From NCBI GenBank assembly GCA_958454405.1, contig CAUEBO010000001.1, forward strand, positions 83,322 to 147,321: a stretch of DNA of 64,000 bases, written 5' to 3'. The position numbers and the translations under genes were made by a program. The stretch is from an uncultured Eggerthellaceae bacterium (lineage in GTDB: Bacteria > Actinomycetota > Coriobacteriia > Coriobacteriales > Eggerthellaceae). Positions 1 to 15,000 of this stretch are shown here, one piece after another (positions within the stretch are counted from its first letter, which is position 1; each line of letters begins with the position of its first letter). The notes beneath the pieces were generated by a model. The model saw only the letters and a program-made list of their open reading frames with translations. It had not been told where the DNA came from and ran no database searches.

Positions 1-1
1 T

Positions 2-3000
2 GGCGCCATGTTTGGCGGCGGCAGCTCGGACAACCTGACGCGCGGCTACTACTTGGCAGACACCACCGCCGCCGCCGCAGGCGCCACCTCCGTCACCGAG
101 GCGCAGCTGGCCTCCGGCGAGACGGCCTGGAAGCTCAACACACAGAACAACGCCGTGCAGAATCGCGGCCTGTGGGGCCAGACGCTGGCCCGCACGACTG
201 ACGGCGCTCTCGACACCACGCTCGCCGACGCCGCGCCCAGCCTGGTGAAAACGCCCGGCTCCACGCCCCCCGCCGTGCAGCGCATCACCTACAACTACGA
301 CACGGCCGCGTTCGGCAACCAGAGCCCCACCTACGACTACGCCAACAACGGCACCCGCGTGAAGCTGGCGGAAAGCCCTGTGAGCAGCATCGTCTGCGCG
401 TATCGCCTGACCAACGCGTCGGGCGACGTCCTTGCGAACCCGTATATGAACGCGCAGACCGGCGACTTCACCGTGTTCGTGACGGCCATGTCCGATTGGA
501 AGGCCATCGGCAGCGCGCAAACGCCCGACAACCTGAAGGCCACCCCAGGCAGGGACGCGCAGGGCAACACCCTGACCCAAAAGGCTCTCTCCGGCGACGG
601 CACGGAGGGCAACCCCTACGTGCTGTCCAGCCCCGAGGCCCTGGCTTGGTTCATGGCCACCTACCAATCGGCCGGTGCCAGCGCGACCACTACGGCAACC
701 CACGTCGAGCTTGGCTGCGACATAAGCCTGCTGGGCACCCAAGCCACCGGCTCGGCTGCGGACTACGTGCCCGCAGGCAGCGCCGCTGCCGCCGCCCTCA
801 AGTGGACTCCCATCGCCTACAAATCGGGCGACGGGTACTTCTCCGGCACCTTTAACGGCAAGGGCCACGCTATCAGCGGCATCCGCGTGGACGAAGGGGA
901 GCGCACCGGGTTCTTCATGAGCCTGAACAACGCCACGGTGGAGAACCTCACGCTGAAAGACGGCAGCATAACCTCGCGCAGCTACGCGGCCGGCATCGCG
1001 AACTTCGCCGTGCGCTCGACCGTCCAGAACTGCGTCACGGACCTGTCCATCAATTCTTCCGCGTCGTTCGCCGGCGGCTTGCTGGCGGAGGCCAAGGACG
1101 GCACGGTGACGGTGAAGAACTGCGTGAACCGCGGCAACGTCACCGGCGGCTCCACCGTGGGCGGCATCGTGGCCAGCACGTTTTCCAGCGGCGGCCTGAC
1201 CATCGAGAACTGCCTCAACACCGGCAACCTGGAAACCACCGTGACCACTACCTCGCCCGTCGGCGGCATCTACGGCAAAGAGGGCGTGAACGGTTCCAAC
1301 GCCACCATCAAGGGCTGCTACAGCTCGGGCACGCTGACTGCGCCCAACGCCACCACGGCAAAGTTCGCGGGCATCGCGCCGGCCAGCAACAACGTCAAAG
1401 TGTCCAACTGCGCCTTCGACACCACGAAGGCCCCCGCCGCAACGTCGGGCACCGGCGTGGTGGGCGCAACCACCGACGACCTGAAAACCTGGGGCGCCGC
1501 CTACTACCTGAACGGCGGCCTGACGGGCGGCACCGCGGGCAACGGCAACGTGGCTGCCATGACCGCGTGGCGCAAGGCCGCGAACGCCTCCGAGAACGGC
1601 GGCCTGCCCGTGCTGCTGGTGAACGCCGACGGCACGCCCGCGGGCACCACCATGGACTACGCGACCGACTGGTCGGACGTGGGCCGCTACGTGGCCACGT
1701 TCGATGCCGCCGCCGTGCCCTCCTACGACGCGCTCACCGGCTGGCAGATCGACTCCGCCGAGGACCTGGCGTACATGGCCTACGTGGTGAACGCCAAGGC
1801 CGCCACGGCGAACGCCGAAGCCGTCGGCGCGGGCGTGAGCCCCGCTCCCACCTACGCCGCGAGCCGGGGCGCCATCACGGGCACGTCCAACATCAGCCTG
1901 GCCGGCGCGCGCTACAGCGCCGTCGCGGCCGAGAACCTCAAGTGGATCCCCATCGGCGGGAACACCCCCTACGCCGGCATCTTCGACGGCAAGGGCCGCA
2001 CCGTCAGCGACATGCGCGTGGATGCGACGGCGAACTGGGCGGGCTTCTTCGGGCGGATCAAGGACGCCGCCGTGCGCAACCTTACGCTCGAAGACGGCAG
2101 CGTGCGCTCGACGGCGAACTACGTGGGTGGCATCGCGGGCATGGCCGGCGACAACGGCACCGGCACCGACGTGGTGGAGAACTGCGTGGTCGATCTGGCA
2201 ATTTCGACGACATCGGGCTACGCGGGCGGCATCGTGGGCGAGGTGGCGTCTGCCAACGGCACCGTGCGCAACTGCGGCAACCTGGGCACCGTGTCGGCAA
2301 CCAAATTCGAGGCGGGCGGCATCATAGCCACTGGGTACAAATCCGGCCCGCTCCTCATCGAGAACTGCTACAACCTTGGCGCCGTCACCGCAGCGGAAAG
2401 CACGTACGTGGCTGGCGGCATCTTCGGCCGTGCGCCGGACAAGCTGCAGGGCAAGGCCGTCACCATCAAGAGCTGCTACAGCTCCGCTGTTCTTGGCGGC
2501 GCGGGCAGCACCGCGGGCGTGGCCCAGCCGGGCTCGTCGAGCGGGGGCAGTGTCACCGTGTCCAACTGCGCCTTCGACACCACGCTTGCGTCTACCGCCA
2601 CGGCTGGCACCGGCGTGGTGGGCGTGACCACCGACGACCTGCTCACCTGGGGTGCAGCGTACTACCTGAACGGCGGCTTCACGGGCGGCACCGCGAACGA
2701 TGGCAACGTGGCCAACATGACCGCGTGGCGCATGGATACGTCGAGCGACAACGATGGTTTCCCCGTGCCGATGGTCAACTATGCCACGGGCGCGCCGGAA
2801 GGATCGATGGCCTCCGCAGAAGACTGGAACGACGTGGGCGCGTACGTCGCCGCCTTCCACGAGGGCGAGCCCTCCTACGACAGCGCGAACGGCGGCTGGC
2901 AGGTGGGCACGCCCGAGCAGCTGGCCTGCGTGGCCTACCTGGTGAACAACCACAACGGCGACATCAACGCGGCGGACGCTTCGTCGCGCACCTACGCCGA

Positions 3001-6000
3001 GTCGCCTCTGAAGCTGACGGAATCCGTCGATATGACGGGTGCGCGCTACTCGACGAGCGCGACCGCTACGGCTCCGCTTCAGTGGATAGCGCTGGGCGAG
3101 CGCGACGACGCGCCGTTCGCAGCCAGCTTCGACGGCGGGCTCAAGGTGGTTACGGGCCTGGAGGCGTTCGGCTACAGCGGCGGCCTTATCGGCACTGCGG
3201 GCGCGCCCGGCGTGACCGTGACCGAGCTTGGGGTCGAACTGGCCGGCAGCGGCAGCGGCGGCCAAATTAATGCAGGCGGCCTCATCGGCGCGATAGCGAA
3301 CGGGGCTACCGCCACGGTGGAGGACTGCTACGTGGTGCGGGCCGCGGGCGACGCGGGCGCGAACGCGAAGGTGCGCGGCAGCTTCGCCGGCGGCCTGGTG
3401 GGCGGCGGTGTGGCGAACACCCAGCAAGGCACCCTCGTGGCTGCCAACAGCTACGTGGCGGTTCCGGTCGAAACCGACGCCGGCAACGGCGTGGTCGACG
3501 CGTTCTCCACGGCAGCGACCACCAACGCCACCAACTGCTACTACGACAGCACCGTCGAGGCTGCGGCCACCTCCTCGAAGGCGGCCGCGCGCTCGACGAT
3601 CGTTTTGCAGACGCCGGCCATGGCCCTTGCGCTGAACAACGCGCGCGCGGACGGCCCGTGGACGCAGACCGCCGTGGTGAACCAGGGCTACCCCTCGTTC
3701 GGCACGCTCACCGGCGTTACGTGGGCGACCGTGGGCCAGGCCCAGGACGAGGCAGCGCTGCGCAACCAGGACGTCACGGTGGACGGGAACACCGTGAAGG
3801 CGCTCTCGGGCAAGGGCGACCAGGACAGCCCCTACATTCTGAACACCCCCGAGGCGCTGGCCTGGTGGGCCTACCAGGTGAAGAACAGCTACGGCGACGC
3901 CATCAGCAACTCGGATGGCGCGAACCCTGCCACCAGCGTCACCTACGGCGCCAGCTGGGCAACCCTGGGCGCCGACATGGATCTGAGGGGCGCCGCGTAC
4001 GGTGGTAGCGTGAGCACGGGCGCCGACGGAACGCAGTTCGAAAGCTGCTTGCCGTGGGAGCCTATCGCTCCCAGCCCCGGTGGCAGCGGCAGCGCCAATC
4101 CCTACACCGGCACGTTCGACGGCGCCGGGCACAAGGTAACGAACATGTACGTGACCGGCAGGGAGCGCTTGGGCTTCTTCGCCGGGCTGGGCAACAGCGG
4201 CGTCATCCAGAACCTGGGCATCGAAAGCGGCAAGGTGAACGATACCGGGTCGATGGCGGCCGGCGTGCTGGCCGACATCACCGGCTCCAACGCGCGCGTT
4301 TCGAACTGTTACAACAAGGCGTACGTCACGGGCCAGCACAACAGCGGCGGCATCGTGGGCCGCACGAACCAAAGCAACGCCCCTAACGCCACTATCGAGA
4401 ACTGCTACAACGCAGGAAACGTGACGCAGACCAGTGGCGACTCCACGGGTGGCATCATCGGTAAAATCCATTCCGGCAACATCACCATCTCCAACTGCTA
4501 CAACACGGGCACGATCACCGGCCCGAGAGCCGACCTCACCGGCGGCATCATGGGCAACAAAGGCAGTTATGTTGCGGTATTCCAGAACTGCTACAACGCG
4601 GGCCCGCTCAGCAGCGCGTCTTCCGCCCAGATCTACGGCGGAGGCGGCACGGCCACCGTCACCAACTGCTACTACGACGACGCGAACGTCGGCAACGCCA
4701 ACGGCGCGAAGTCGCTCACCACCGACGTGCTGAAGTCGTGGAGCGCGGCCTACGCCCTGAACGGCGGCTTCACGGGCGGCAGCGACGGCTCCGGCAAGAT
4801 AACCTCCATGACCACCTGGCGCATGGCGCAGAACGCTAGGGAGAACGCCGGCATGCCCGTGCTGGTGTCCATCAACGGCATCAACTATGAAGACCAGCCG
4901 TGCATGGACGCGGCAGGCAGCTGGGAGGATATCGGCCAGTACATGGACGTGTTCAATCCGTCCACCATCCCCACCTACGATGCCGCACGTGGCGGCTGGC
5001 AGGTAACCACCCCCGAGGAATTCGCCTACGTGGCCTACACGGTGAACACCAAGAACGCCGACAACAACGAGCCGGCCGCCCTCGCGGGCGAAACCGTCAC
5101 CTACGGCAACTCGTCCATCGCGCTCCGAGCCCCGGGCAGATTGCTGGATATGAAGGGCACGAAGTACGTTAACGGGGAAATCTATACGAAAAGCCGACTC
5201 GAATGGATGCCTATCGGCAAGACGTCGGTCACCACGGCGGGCGCCCAGGAAGGCTACCGCTTCGGCGGCTCGCTTGCGGGTGATCCCGATGGAACGGGCA
5301 CGCCCACCACGCTCTGCGATCTGGATGCCTATGACAAAACTTCCGGTGCGTACGCCAGCGGCTTGATAGGGTGGGCCGCCGTGGATGGGCAGGACATGAC
5401 CATCAGCGACATCGCCATCGGCGGGGAAAGTTCCGATGTCGCTGGAAGCTCGTGTATGGCGTTAGGCGCCATCGTGGGCACCGTCGGCTTGGTCGATGCT
5501 CCGTTGTCGACGGGAACCAATACCCTCACCATCGAACGCTGTTCGAGCAGTGCCTACGTCGCGGCTTCGAAGGTGGGTGCCCGTGCCGGAGGAATTGCGG
5601 GCTGTTTGAACAACAGCGGTCAGACGGTGGTCATCAGCGAGTGCGCTATGACTCCGGGTTCGGGCTCCGGAAACATCGTGGCTACGGGGAATGGCGCTGC
5701 CGCCGGGGGAGGCATCGTTGGCGCGGCGGGTGCAGGCGTGGAGGTTCGGGATTGCTTTGTCTCCGCAACAATCGCGCCCATGACCCCCACCGCCACTGCC
5801 GGCGTCTTCGTGGGATCCTCCTCGGGCGCGACCGTCCGCGACTGCTTGGGAACGCCCACGTTCTCCGGCAGAGGCACCAAGACCGTTTTGGGCACCGACC
5901 CCACGGGCACCTTCGAGCGCCTGTACTTCAAGGGCGACTTCACCGACCCCAACGTCATCTCCGTCACCGACGACCAGCTGGCCTCCGGCGAGATCGGCTG

Positions 6001-9000
6001 GAAGCTGGACACGCAGAACGGCGGCGCGCACCGCAGCGTGTGGGGTCAGACCATCGCGCGCGACTCCCTGGGCGCCGTGCAGGCCACCGGCGGCGACGCC
6101 GTGCCGTCGCTGCGCGCGCTTTCCGCCGCAAGCCCGGCTCCCCTCGTGCTGCGCGCGGCCTTCGACTACGCCGCCGCCGGCAACGGCGCGGCAACCTACG
6201 AGTACGCGAACCCCGGCAGCGTGGTGCCGCTTCCCGTGAGCACGGACGCGCCGTGGCTGTACTACGCCGACTCCGCGCACACTCAGCAGGTGCAGGCGCC
6301 CTACACCCTGCCCGCCGGTTCCACCGACGACACTACTGTGTACGTGCTGGCAGCCAGCGACTGGCAGACCGTCGGCAGCGCGCAAACGCCTGACACGCTG
6401 AAGATGACTCCGGGCAAGAACGCGCAGGGCCAGGACACGGGCACGATGGCCCTCTCCGGCTCCGGCACGGATGGCGACCCCTACGTGCTGTCCAGCCCCG
6501 AAGCGCTGGCCTGGTTCATGGCCACCTATACGGGAACCGCCGTCCACGCCAAGCTCGGCTGCGACCTGAGCCTGGTGGGCACCAAGGCCACCGGCGCGGC
6601 CCAGGACTACGTGGCCGCAGGCTCCACGTCGGCGAATGCATTCCCGTGGAACCCGCAGCAGACGTCCTTCGTCGGTACCTTCGACGGCGCGGGCCACGCC
6701 GTGAGCGGCATGCGCGTGGTGGATGCGACGGTGGACAACGTGGGCTTCTTCTCGAAGCTAAAGAACGCCCAGGTGCGCAACCTCACACTGGAAGACGGCA
6801 GCGTGCGCTCGACGAAAAACTACGTGGGCGGCATCGCGGGCATCACCGAATCCAGCAGCGCCCTGATAGAAAATTGCGTGGTCGACCTGGAGGTTTCGAC
6901 GAGCAAGGGCTTTGTAGGCGGTGTGCTGGGCGAGTGCAAGGCAACGAACACCACCGTGCGCAACTGCGTCAACCTGGGTAAGGTGCAAGCCGAGACCACA
7001 GAGGCCGGCGGCATTGTGGGCACCGCTATCGAGGGAGGCAGGCTGCTCATAGAGAATTGCTGCAACCTGGGCGAAATCGTATCGAATGTGTACAACAGAA
7101 AGGCCGCTGGCATCTTCGGGCGCGAGGCGTCCGCCCTGGGCGGACGGGCGGTCGTCGTGAAGGGCTGCTATAGCTCCGCCACCCTCACCGGGAGTGGCGG
7201 GAGCACCGGCGTGGCCGCCGCAGGCACGTCGGGCTCGAGCTCAATTACCGTGTCCAACTGCGCCTTCGACGCCACGAAGGCCCCCACCGCCGAAGCGGGC
7301 ACGGGTGTGGTGGGCGTGACCACCGACGACCTGCGCACCTGGGGCGCGGCGTACTACCTGAACGGCGGCTTCACGGGCGGCACCGCGAGCGGTACCGTAA
7401 CCGGCATGACCGCCTGGCGCAAGGCCGCGAACGCCTCCGAGAACGACGGCATGCCCGTGCTGTTGACCAACGCCACCACCGGCGCGTCAACCGGCACCAT
7501 GGACGCGGCCGCCAACTGGGGCGACGTGGGCCAGTACGTGGCCGCGTTCGACAGCGCGAGCGTTCCCGCCTACGATGCCGCCCTCGGCGGCTGGCAGGTC
7601 ACCTCGCCCGAGCAGTTGGCGTACGTGGCCTACACGGTGAACCACAAGAACGACGTCAACAACGAGGCCGCCGCTGCGGGCGCAAGCGTCACCTACGGCG
7701 CGTCCGACATCGCTGTCACCAACGCGAGCGGCATCGACCTGGGCGGCGCGAAGTTCACCGGCCGCACCGTGGCCGCAGCTGCCGACGCCCTGGAGTGGGT
7801 GCCGATGGGCTTCGGCAAAGACGGTGACGGCAATCCCATTATGTTCACGGGCTCCTTCAACGGCAACGGCCATCTGATCGACCACCTGTACATCAACCAG
7901 CCCGATACGAACAACGTGGGCCTTATTGGAGGATGGCATGGTAGCCGAACCAGCGCGTCAACCGACTGCGTCATAGAAGGCGTGCACATCGGCTCGAACA
8001 GCAGCATCATGGGAGGCATGTACACAGGCGCCGTCATCGGCAATGGTTACATTGGCGTGCTGAGAAATTGCCTGAACGAAGCGGCTGTCACGGGCACCGA
8101 CCATGTGGGCGGCCTTGCGGGCGAGGGCGATGTCTCGGGGATCTCGAACTGCGGCAACCTGGGTGCGGTAACCGCCACGGGCTCGGACGCGGTGTATGCT
8201 GCGGGCGTTGCGGCGTGGACGGATTGCGACACGAGCGCCTGCTACAACAGGGGCACCGTATCGGCGCCGAACGCAAGCGGCTCCGACGCGCGGGTTGCCG
8301 GCATCTCTTCGGCCGGCCAATCAACCATCAGCTGCTACAACACCGGCACGATTGTGGTTCCCACAGGCGTGAGCGCGGCGGCTATCAGGCCCTATGCGAG
8401 TGAAACTCTAGTCAACTGCTACTACGCAAGCGATCAGGCGGGCCTTTCGGGCACGATCTCGGACACCGGCGCGGCCGACGCGCCGGGCCGCGTGCAGAAG
8501 GTTTCGCTGGACGACCTGAAAACCTGGGGCGCGTCCTACCAGCTGAACCGCGCGATGTTCGATTACGGTGACGCCTGGGCGCGCGTCGCGTACGACAACG
8601 TGGCCGACATGGCCGTGTGGCGCATGGCTTCGGACGACGCCGAGAACGGCGGCCTGCCCGTGCTCGTCGGCGTGTCCGGTGGGGGCTTCGAGCAGGACGG
8701 CACCACGCCCGCCACGGGCATGCAGGAAGCCGCAAATTGGGGCCAGGTGGGCGCGTGGGTGGAGGCCTTCGACCCCTACGACAATGCCACCATGCCCGAT
8801 GACTATTCGACGGGCGCTCTGGCCACGAGCAAGGTCAAGCCCGAGGTCACCGCCAGCAACGGCACGCCGGACGCTCCGGTTGCCATCAGCAACGCCGTAC
8901 AGCTCGCCTGGCTCGCGCACGTGGTCAACAACAAGAACACCGAGCAAACGGGCGCGTCCTACACCGGCGCGGACGGCGCCGCGGTCGAGGTCACGCTGGG

Positions 9001-12000
9001 CTCCCTGAGCGCCAAGATACCCCAGGACGCCCCCGCCATCTCGCTCGCTGGGTCGCGCTACCTGACCGGCGGCGCCGGCGCCAAGCTCAACTGGACGCCC
9101 ATCGGCCACGTTTTCGGGTGGTATTACGGCGTGTTCGACGGCACGAACCACGAGATCGACGACCTGTTCATCGAGCTTGCGGAAAAAAGCGACGAGATGG
9201 ACATGGTCAATTGCTGGCGGGGGTTGTTCGGAGGCGTGGCGAGCGGCGAGCTCAAGAACGTGGGCATCGGTTCGAACAGCTCGGTTACCGGCGAGTCCGT
9301 CGTCGGAGGCCTTGTCGGCCAGCTAGGTTACAGCAGCTCGATGGAGAACTGCTGGAACAAGGCGGACGTTTCCGGAGTGGAAAACGTTGGCGGCGTCGCA
9401 GGCTATTTGACGAATGGAACGTGCACCGAGTGCTGGAACTCCGGCTCGGCAACGTCGACCGACGACAATGTCGGCGGCATTGCGGGCAGCTCGGAAACCA
9501 CGCGTTTCGAGCGCTGCTACAACGTCGGCGACGTCGCCGGCAACAAGGGGCCTGCCGGCGGTTTGGCAGGAGCCTGGAAATTCGACGGCGGCACGGGCAA
9601 GGTGGCCGATTGCTTCAATAGGGGGGAAATCACCACGACCGGAGGAAGCAGCGAGCGCGGCAACCCCGCCGACGCCGGAGGCTTGATGGGGTATTGCGAC
9701 AACGACGGCTCCAGCATCGTGTACGAGAACTGCTACAACACCGGCCGCGTCGACTCCTCCAACGCCGATTCTTACGCGTTGGCGAAGCCCGGCGAACCAA
9801 GCAGGAATATCGAGGTGACGTTCTCCAACTGCTACTACGACAGCAGCACCGTCTCCGCCACCGGCAACGCGGGCGAGGCGGGCGTTGCCGGCCTCGCCAC
9901 GGCCGAGTTCGCAACCGGCCAGGTTGCCTGGCTGCTGGACCATCCGGACGCGGGCGGCAACATCGAGTTTCCGGCCGACGACGCAGGCGTGGCCAACGAC
10001 GTGTGGGGCCAGAAGCTCGTGCGCGACCCGATCGACGGCACGTTGCAAGACGCTACGCCGCTCACCGGCGCCGAGACCTACCCGGGCTTCTGGGACGGCA
10101 GCGGCTCGCGCGGCACCGGCGACTTCGTCGACGGAACCGAGCACCCGCAGGTGGTGCGCGTGGACTATGACTTCGCCTCCGGCCTGCAGGGCAAGCCCGC
10201 CGCCATGGACGCGGCCGACCTGTTCCTGAACGCGGGCGCCAAGGTGGCGCTCGTGGGGCCCGAGGACGGCTCGCTGTGGAAGTACTTCCGCGACGCGTAC
10301 TACACCAGCGAGATAACCGAGAACCCCTACGACACCTCCGGCGAGGTCCTGTCCGGCACGGGCGGCTATCCCGTGTACGTGAAAGCAGGCATCGAGACCT
10401 GGGCCGACGTGGGCGCCCTGCAGAACGAGGGCTCCCTGCGCGCTTACGATATGGCAACCGGCATCACGCCGCTCACCGGCACGGGCGCGGCGGACGACCC
10501 CTACGTGCTGTCCACCCCCGAGGCCTTCGCCTGGTGGGCCTACCAGGTGAACAACAAGAACGACGATGTCATCAACAATGCCAGCGGGGGCAACCCCACC
10601 GATGCCACGCTCACCTACGGCGCGAGCAGCGCCGCGCTGGGCGCCAACATCGACCTGTCCGGCAGCGCCTACACCGGCAAAACCGTGACCTCGGCCGCCG
10701 ACGCCCTGGAGTGGGTGCCGGTGGGCCACGAGGGTGTTGGCGGCGACGCCGATGCTCCGCTCACGGGCTCCTTCAACGGCAACGGCCGCCTGATCGACCA
10801 CCTGTACATCAACCAGCCCGAGACGAAGTACGTGGGCCTTATTGGGTCTTGGCGCAGTACGAGTGACCACGACAACGTGCTGGAGGGCGTGCACATCGGC
10901 CCGAACAGCAGCGTGACCGGCGGAAACTACACGGGTGCCGTGCTCGGCGAGGGCAGCGGAGCCTATCTGCGCGACTGCCTGAACGAGGCGGCAGTCTTCG
11001 GCCACGGCAACACGGGCGGCGTGGCGGGCAAACCCGACGTTGGCGACATCACGCGCTGCGGGAACACCGGCCCGGTGCGCGCCGAATGCCTCGGAAACTC
11101 GGACGTGGGCGGCGTGGCGGGCTTTGCGGACGTCCCCTGCACATCCAGCTACAACACGGGATCGGTGACGGTGACGGCGGAGCCCGGCGCGACCGACACC
11201 AGGGTTGCCGGCGTTATCGCCTCCGCCAACGGCGGGGTGGCGGACTGCTACAACACAGGCACCGTCACTGCGACGGGCCTGAACGCGGCGGCCGTCAACG
11301 CGGATGGTCAGACGCTGACGAACTGCTACTACGTTTCCCAGGCGGGCCTTCCCGGCGCGACGACGTACGGGGGCGAGGCCCGGCCCGACGAGGCCGGCCG
11401 CCTGCAGGCGGTGTCGCTCGACGACCTGAAAACGTGGGGCGCGGCCTACCAGCTGAACCGCACGGTCCCCGGCTTCGATAGCATGTACAACCTGGTTCTG
11501 GAACCGTGCGACAACGTGTCTTCTATGAACATGTGGCGCATGGCCAAGGACGCCTCCGAGAACAACGGCTTGCCCGTGCTCATCGGCGTGTCCGGCACCG
11601 GCTTCGAGCAGGACGGCACCACGCCCGCCACGGGCATGCAGAAGGCCGTCGACTGGGGCCAAGTGGGCGCGTGGGTGGAGACCTTCGACCCCTACGAGCA
11701 TGCAAACATGCCCACCGACGAGTCCACGGGCGATCTGCTCACGAACAAGATCAAGCCCCAGGTAACCACCAGCAATGGAACGCCCAGCGATCCGGTGGAG
11801 ATTGGAAATGCTGATCAGCTCGCCTGGCTTTCCTACGTGGTGAACAACAAGCATGACGATTCGACCGGCGCGACCTACGTCAACGCGGACGGCAGCACGG
11901 TCAACGTCACCTACGGCAACCTGAGCGTCAAGCTCCCCTACGACAGGGAAATCGATCTGATGGGCGGCCTCTACGGCGGTTCCTACGATGCGTCCGCCGC

Positions 12001-15000
12001 AACCGCCAAGGACAAGGCCAAAGGCGTGCTCCCCTGGATCCCCATCGGCACCGAACGCGACGTCTACACCGGCACCTTCAGCGGCGACCCGGACACGAAG
12101 AACGAGATCGAATACCTGTACGCGAACGCCGACGCGGCGGGCCTGTTCGGCTGGTGCGACACCGGTGCCACGCTGAAGAACCTGACGATATCCGAAACCA
12201 GCTACGTAGAAGGCGAGCGGTACGCGGCGGCCGTGGTCGCGTACGGCGGCAGGGAGTCCATCGTCGAAGACTGCACGAGCCATGCCACGGTGCTGGCCAC
12301 GGGCGGCAACGGCCATGCCGGCGGTATCATCGCCCTTGGTTTGTCGGGCTCGGTGGTCGGGTGCCAGCAGGATACCGGCACCGTTGCCGCTACGGGTTCC
12401 GCTGGCGAGGCGGGCGGCATATCCGGTGGAACCTCGGGCCTTGTCGAGCGGTGCGCCAACGGATCGGCCGTGACGGGAAGTCAGTTTGCTGCCGGCATCC
12501 GCGTAGTGGGTGGCGGCCAGTTGGAATACCACACCCTTTCATGTGTCAACACGGGCACGGTCGCTGCCACGAGCGGCGACTCCGAGGCGATCGCCGCCGG
12601 CATCGACATTTCGGGCGGGTTTGGCGCCAAGGTGTACGACTGCTACAACGCCGCCCCTGTTTCGACCGGAACGAGCGGCCTCGCCGCCGCAATTGCCCAG
12701 ATCGACTATGAGACCCAGGTGGTAGGCTGTTTCTACGCCGCCGATCTGGTTGACCCAGGCGTATCCGCCTTCGGGTCGACGTCGTACGCCGGTGTGAAAT
12801 GGCCCACCGGCTATAGCGACGCGGTCGACCGGGCGCAGGGCGTCTCGTCGATGGATCTGAAATCGTGGGGCGGCGCCTACGCGCTGGGCCACATACGGAT
12901 CGTTCCCGACGACTATTTGGGCTACGTGATCAACACGGTTGACAGCACGTCCGACATGCACGTGTGGCGCATGGCCAAGGACGACACCGAGAACGGCGGC
13001 TACCCCGTGCTCATCGACCTGTACGGCGAGGGTTTCGAGCAGGACGGCACCACGCCCACGTCCACCATGCAGAAGGCCGCTGATTGGGGCCAGGTGGGCG
13101 CGTGGGTGGAGAACTTCCTCGCGCCCGAATCCCACCGATTCAACCAGGCCATCTCCTACGAAGCTTTCGAGAACGCCGATGACGGCACCTTCGCCGACGG
13201 AGTCACGTCCTTGGGCTACAAGCCCCAGGTAACCGCCAGCAACGGCACGCCGGACGCTCCGGTGGAGCTGTCCAACCCCGAGGCCCTGGCCTGGCTTTCG
13301 CACGTGGTGAACAACAAGCACGACGAGCTGACCGGCGCGACCTACGCCAACGCGGACGGCGACACGGTCGAAGTCACTTTGGGCTCCCTGAGCGCCAAGA
13401 TAGCCCAGGACGCCCCCTCAACCATCTCGCTCGCCGGCTCGAACTACCTCGGCGGCGACGCGGGCGCCAAGCTCAAATGGGTGCCCATCGGCAGCTACGA
13501 GTACAAAGGCTCGTTCGACGGCACGGGCCACGAGATAGACGATATGGCCAGCGATCAAGGACTGTTCGGAACCTTGTTGTATGGCGATCTCAAGAACGTC
13601 GGCATCGGCTCCAACAGCTCGGCCAGCATGGGGGGCCTCGCTACCGTGATAGCGATGGGCTCGCTCGTCGAGAACTGCTGGAACAAGGCGGACGTTTCCG
13701 GAAACGGGGGAGCCGGCGGCATCGCGTACAATGTGACAACGACGTCGCTTGTTGGGTGCTGGAACTCCGGCTCGGTGTCGTCGTCCGGCGGCAGCGCCGG
13801 CGGTCTTGCTGGCAGGATCGTCAACGCGCCCATCGAGCGCTGCTACAACATCGGCGAGGTGCGCGGTGCCGACTGCCCTGCCGGCGGCCTGGTGGGGGAT
13901 CTGACCTTCACCGAGGGCATCGGCAAGATAACCGATTGCTTCAACCGGGGGAAGGTTTCCGCGACCGGCGTGCCGGCAGCCGATTCCCACGACCGCTACA
14001 GCGCCGGCGGCCTGGTGGGATACCACGAACCCAGCCCGTCCTCCCTCGTGTACGAGAACTGCTACAACGCCGGCGAGGTCACCGCCGAAGCCGACTCTTA
14101 CGCGTTGGGAGACACTCGCTATGACGGCGGGGGCACCCAGGTGACGTTCTCCAACTGCTACTACGACAGCAGCACCGTCTCCGCCACCGGCGACACGGGC
14201 AAGGCGGGCCTCACCGGCCTGACCACCGATGCGTTCAAGACCGGCCAGGTTGCCTGGCTGCTGGACCATCCGGATGCGGGCGGCGCCATCGACGCCGCGG
14301 CTATCGACGCCGGCCCGGGCAACGGCGTGTGGGGGCAGAAGCTCGTGCACAAGCCCCTCGACGGCTCGATGGACACCACGCCGCTCGTCGGCGGCGAGGT
14401 CTACCCGGATTTCTGGGACGGCACCGGCACGTTCGGCACCGCCAGCTACGTCGACGGCACCGACCACCCGGCCGTCGCGCGCGTGGACTACGGCTTCGAA
14501 GAGGGCATGGACCCCGCCGTGGACGCTGTGAACCTGTTCCTGAACCGGGGCGGCAAGGTCATGCTTGCCGGACCCTCCGGCGACGAGCAATGGAAGTACT
14601 TCCGCGACGCGGACTTCACCAACGAGATAACCAACCGGCTCTACGATACCGCCACCGAGACCGCGTCCCTCACGGGCGGCTACCCCGTGTACGTGAAGAC
14701 GAACTACACCAGCTGGGCCGACGTGGGCAAGAAGCAGACCGCGGACAAGCTGAAGAACACCTACTGGGATGACGCGACGGGCGCGTGGGTCAACGACGGC
14801 ACCACGCCGGCTCCGGGTCTGGCCGCCCTGGAAGGCGACGCGACGAGCGGCTTCACCATCCGCAGCGAGGAAGCCTTCGCGTGGTGGGCTTACCAGGTGA
14901 CGGACAACGTGGCCGGCTTCCGCGAATCGAACGTCACGCTGGCGCCCACCGGCAGCCACACCGCGTTCGACTTCGCCGGCACCAAGTACGGCGGCTCCGT

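Noticed and set aside
9323..12532. Long open frame on the - strand (1,069 codons), and similar ones at 19,820-22,651, 45,484-48,411 and 53,158-55,896
   Set aside because: They lie antisense to the giant or linker genes, show Arg/Gly/Val/His-biased composition typical of GC-rich shadow frames, and have no recognisable domain or start signal.
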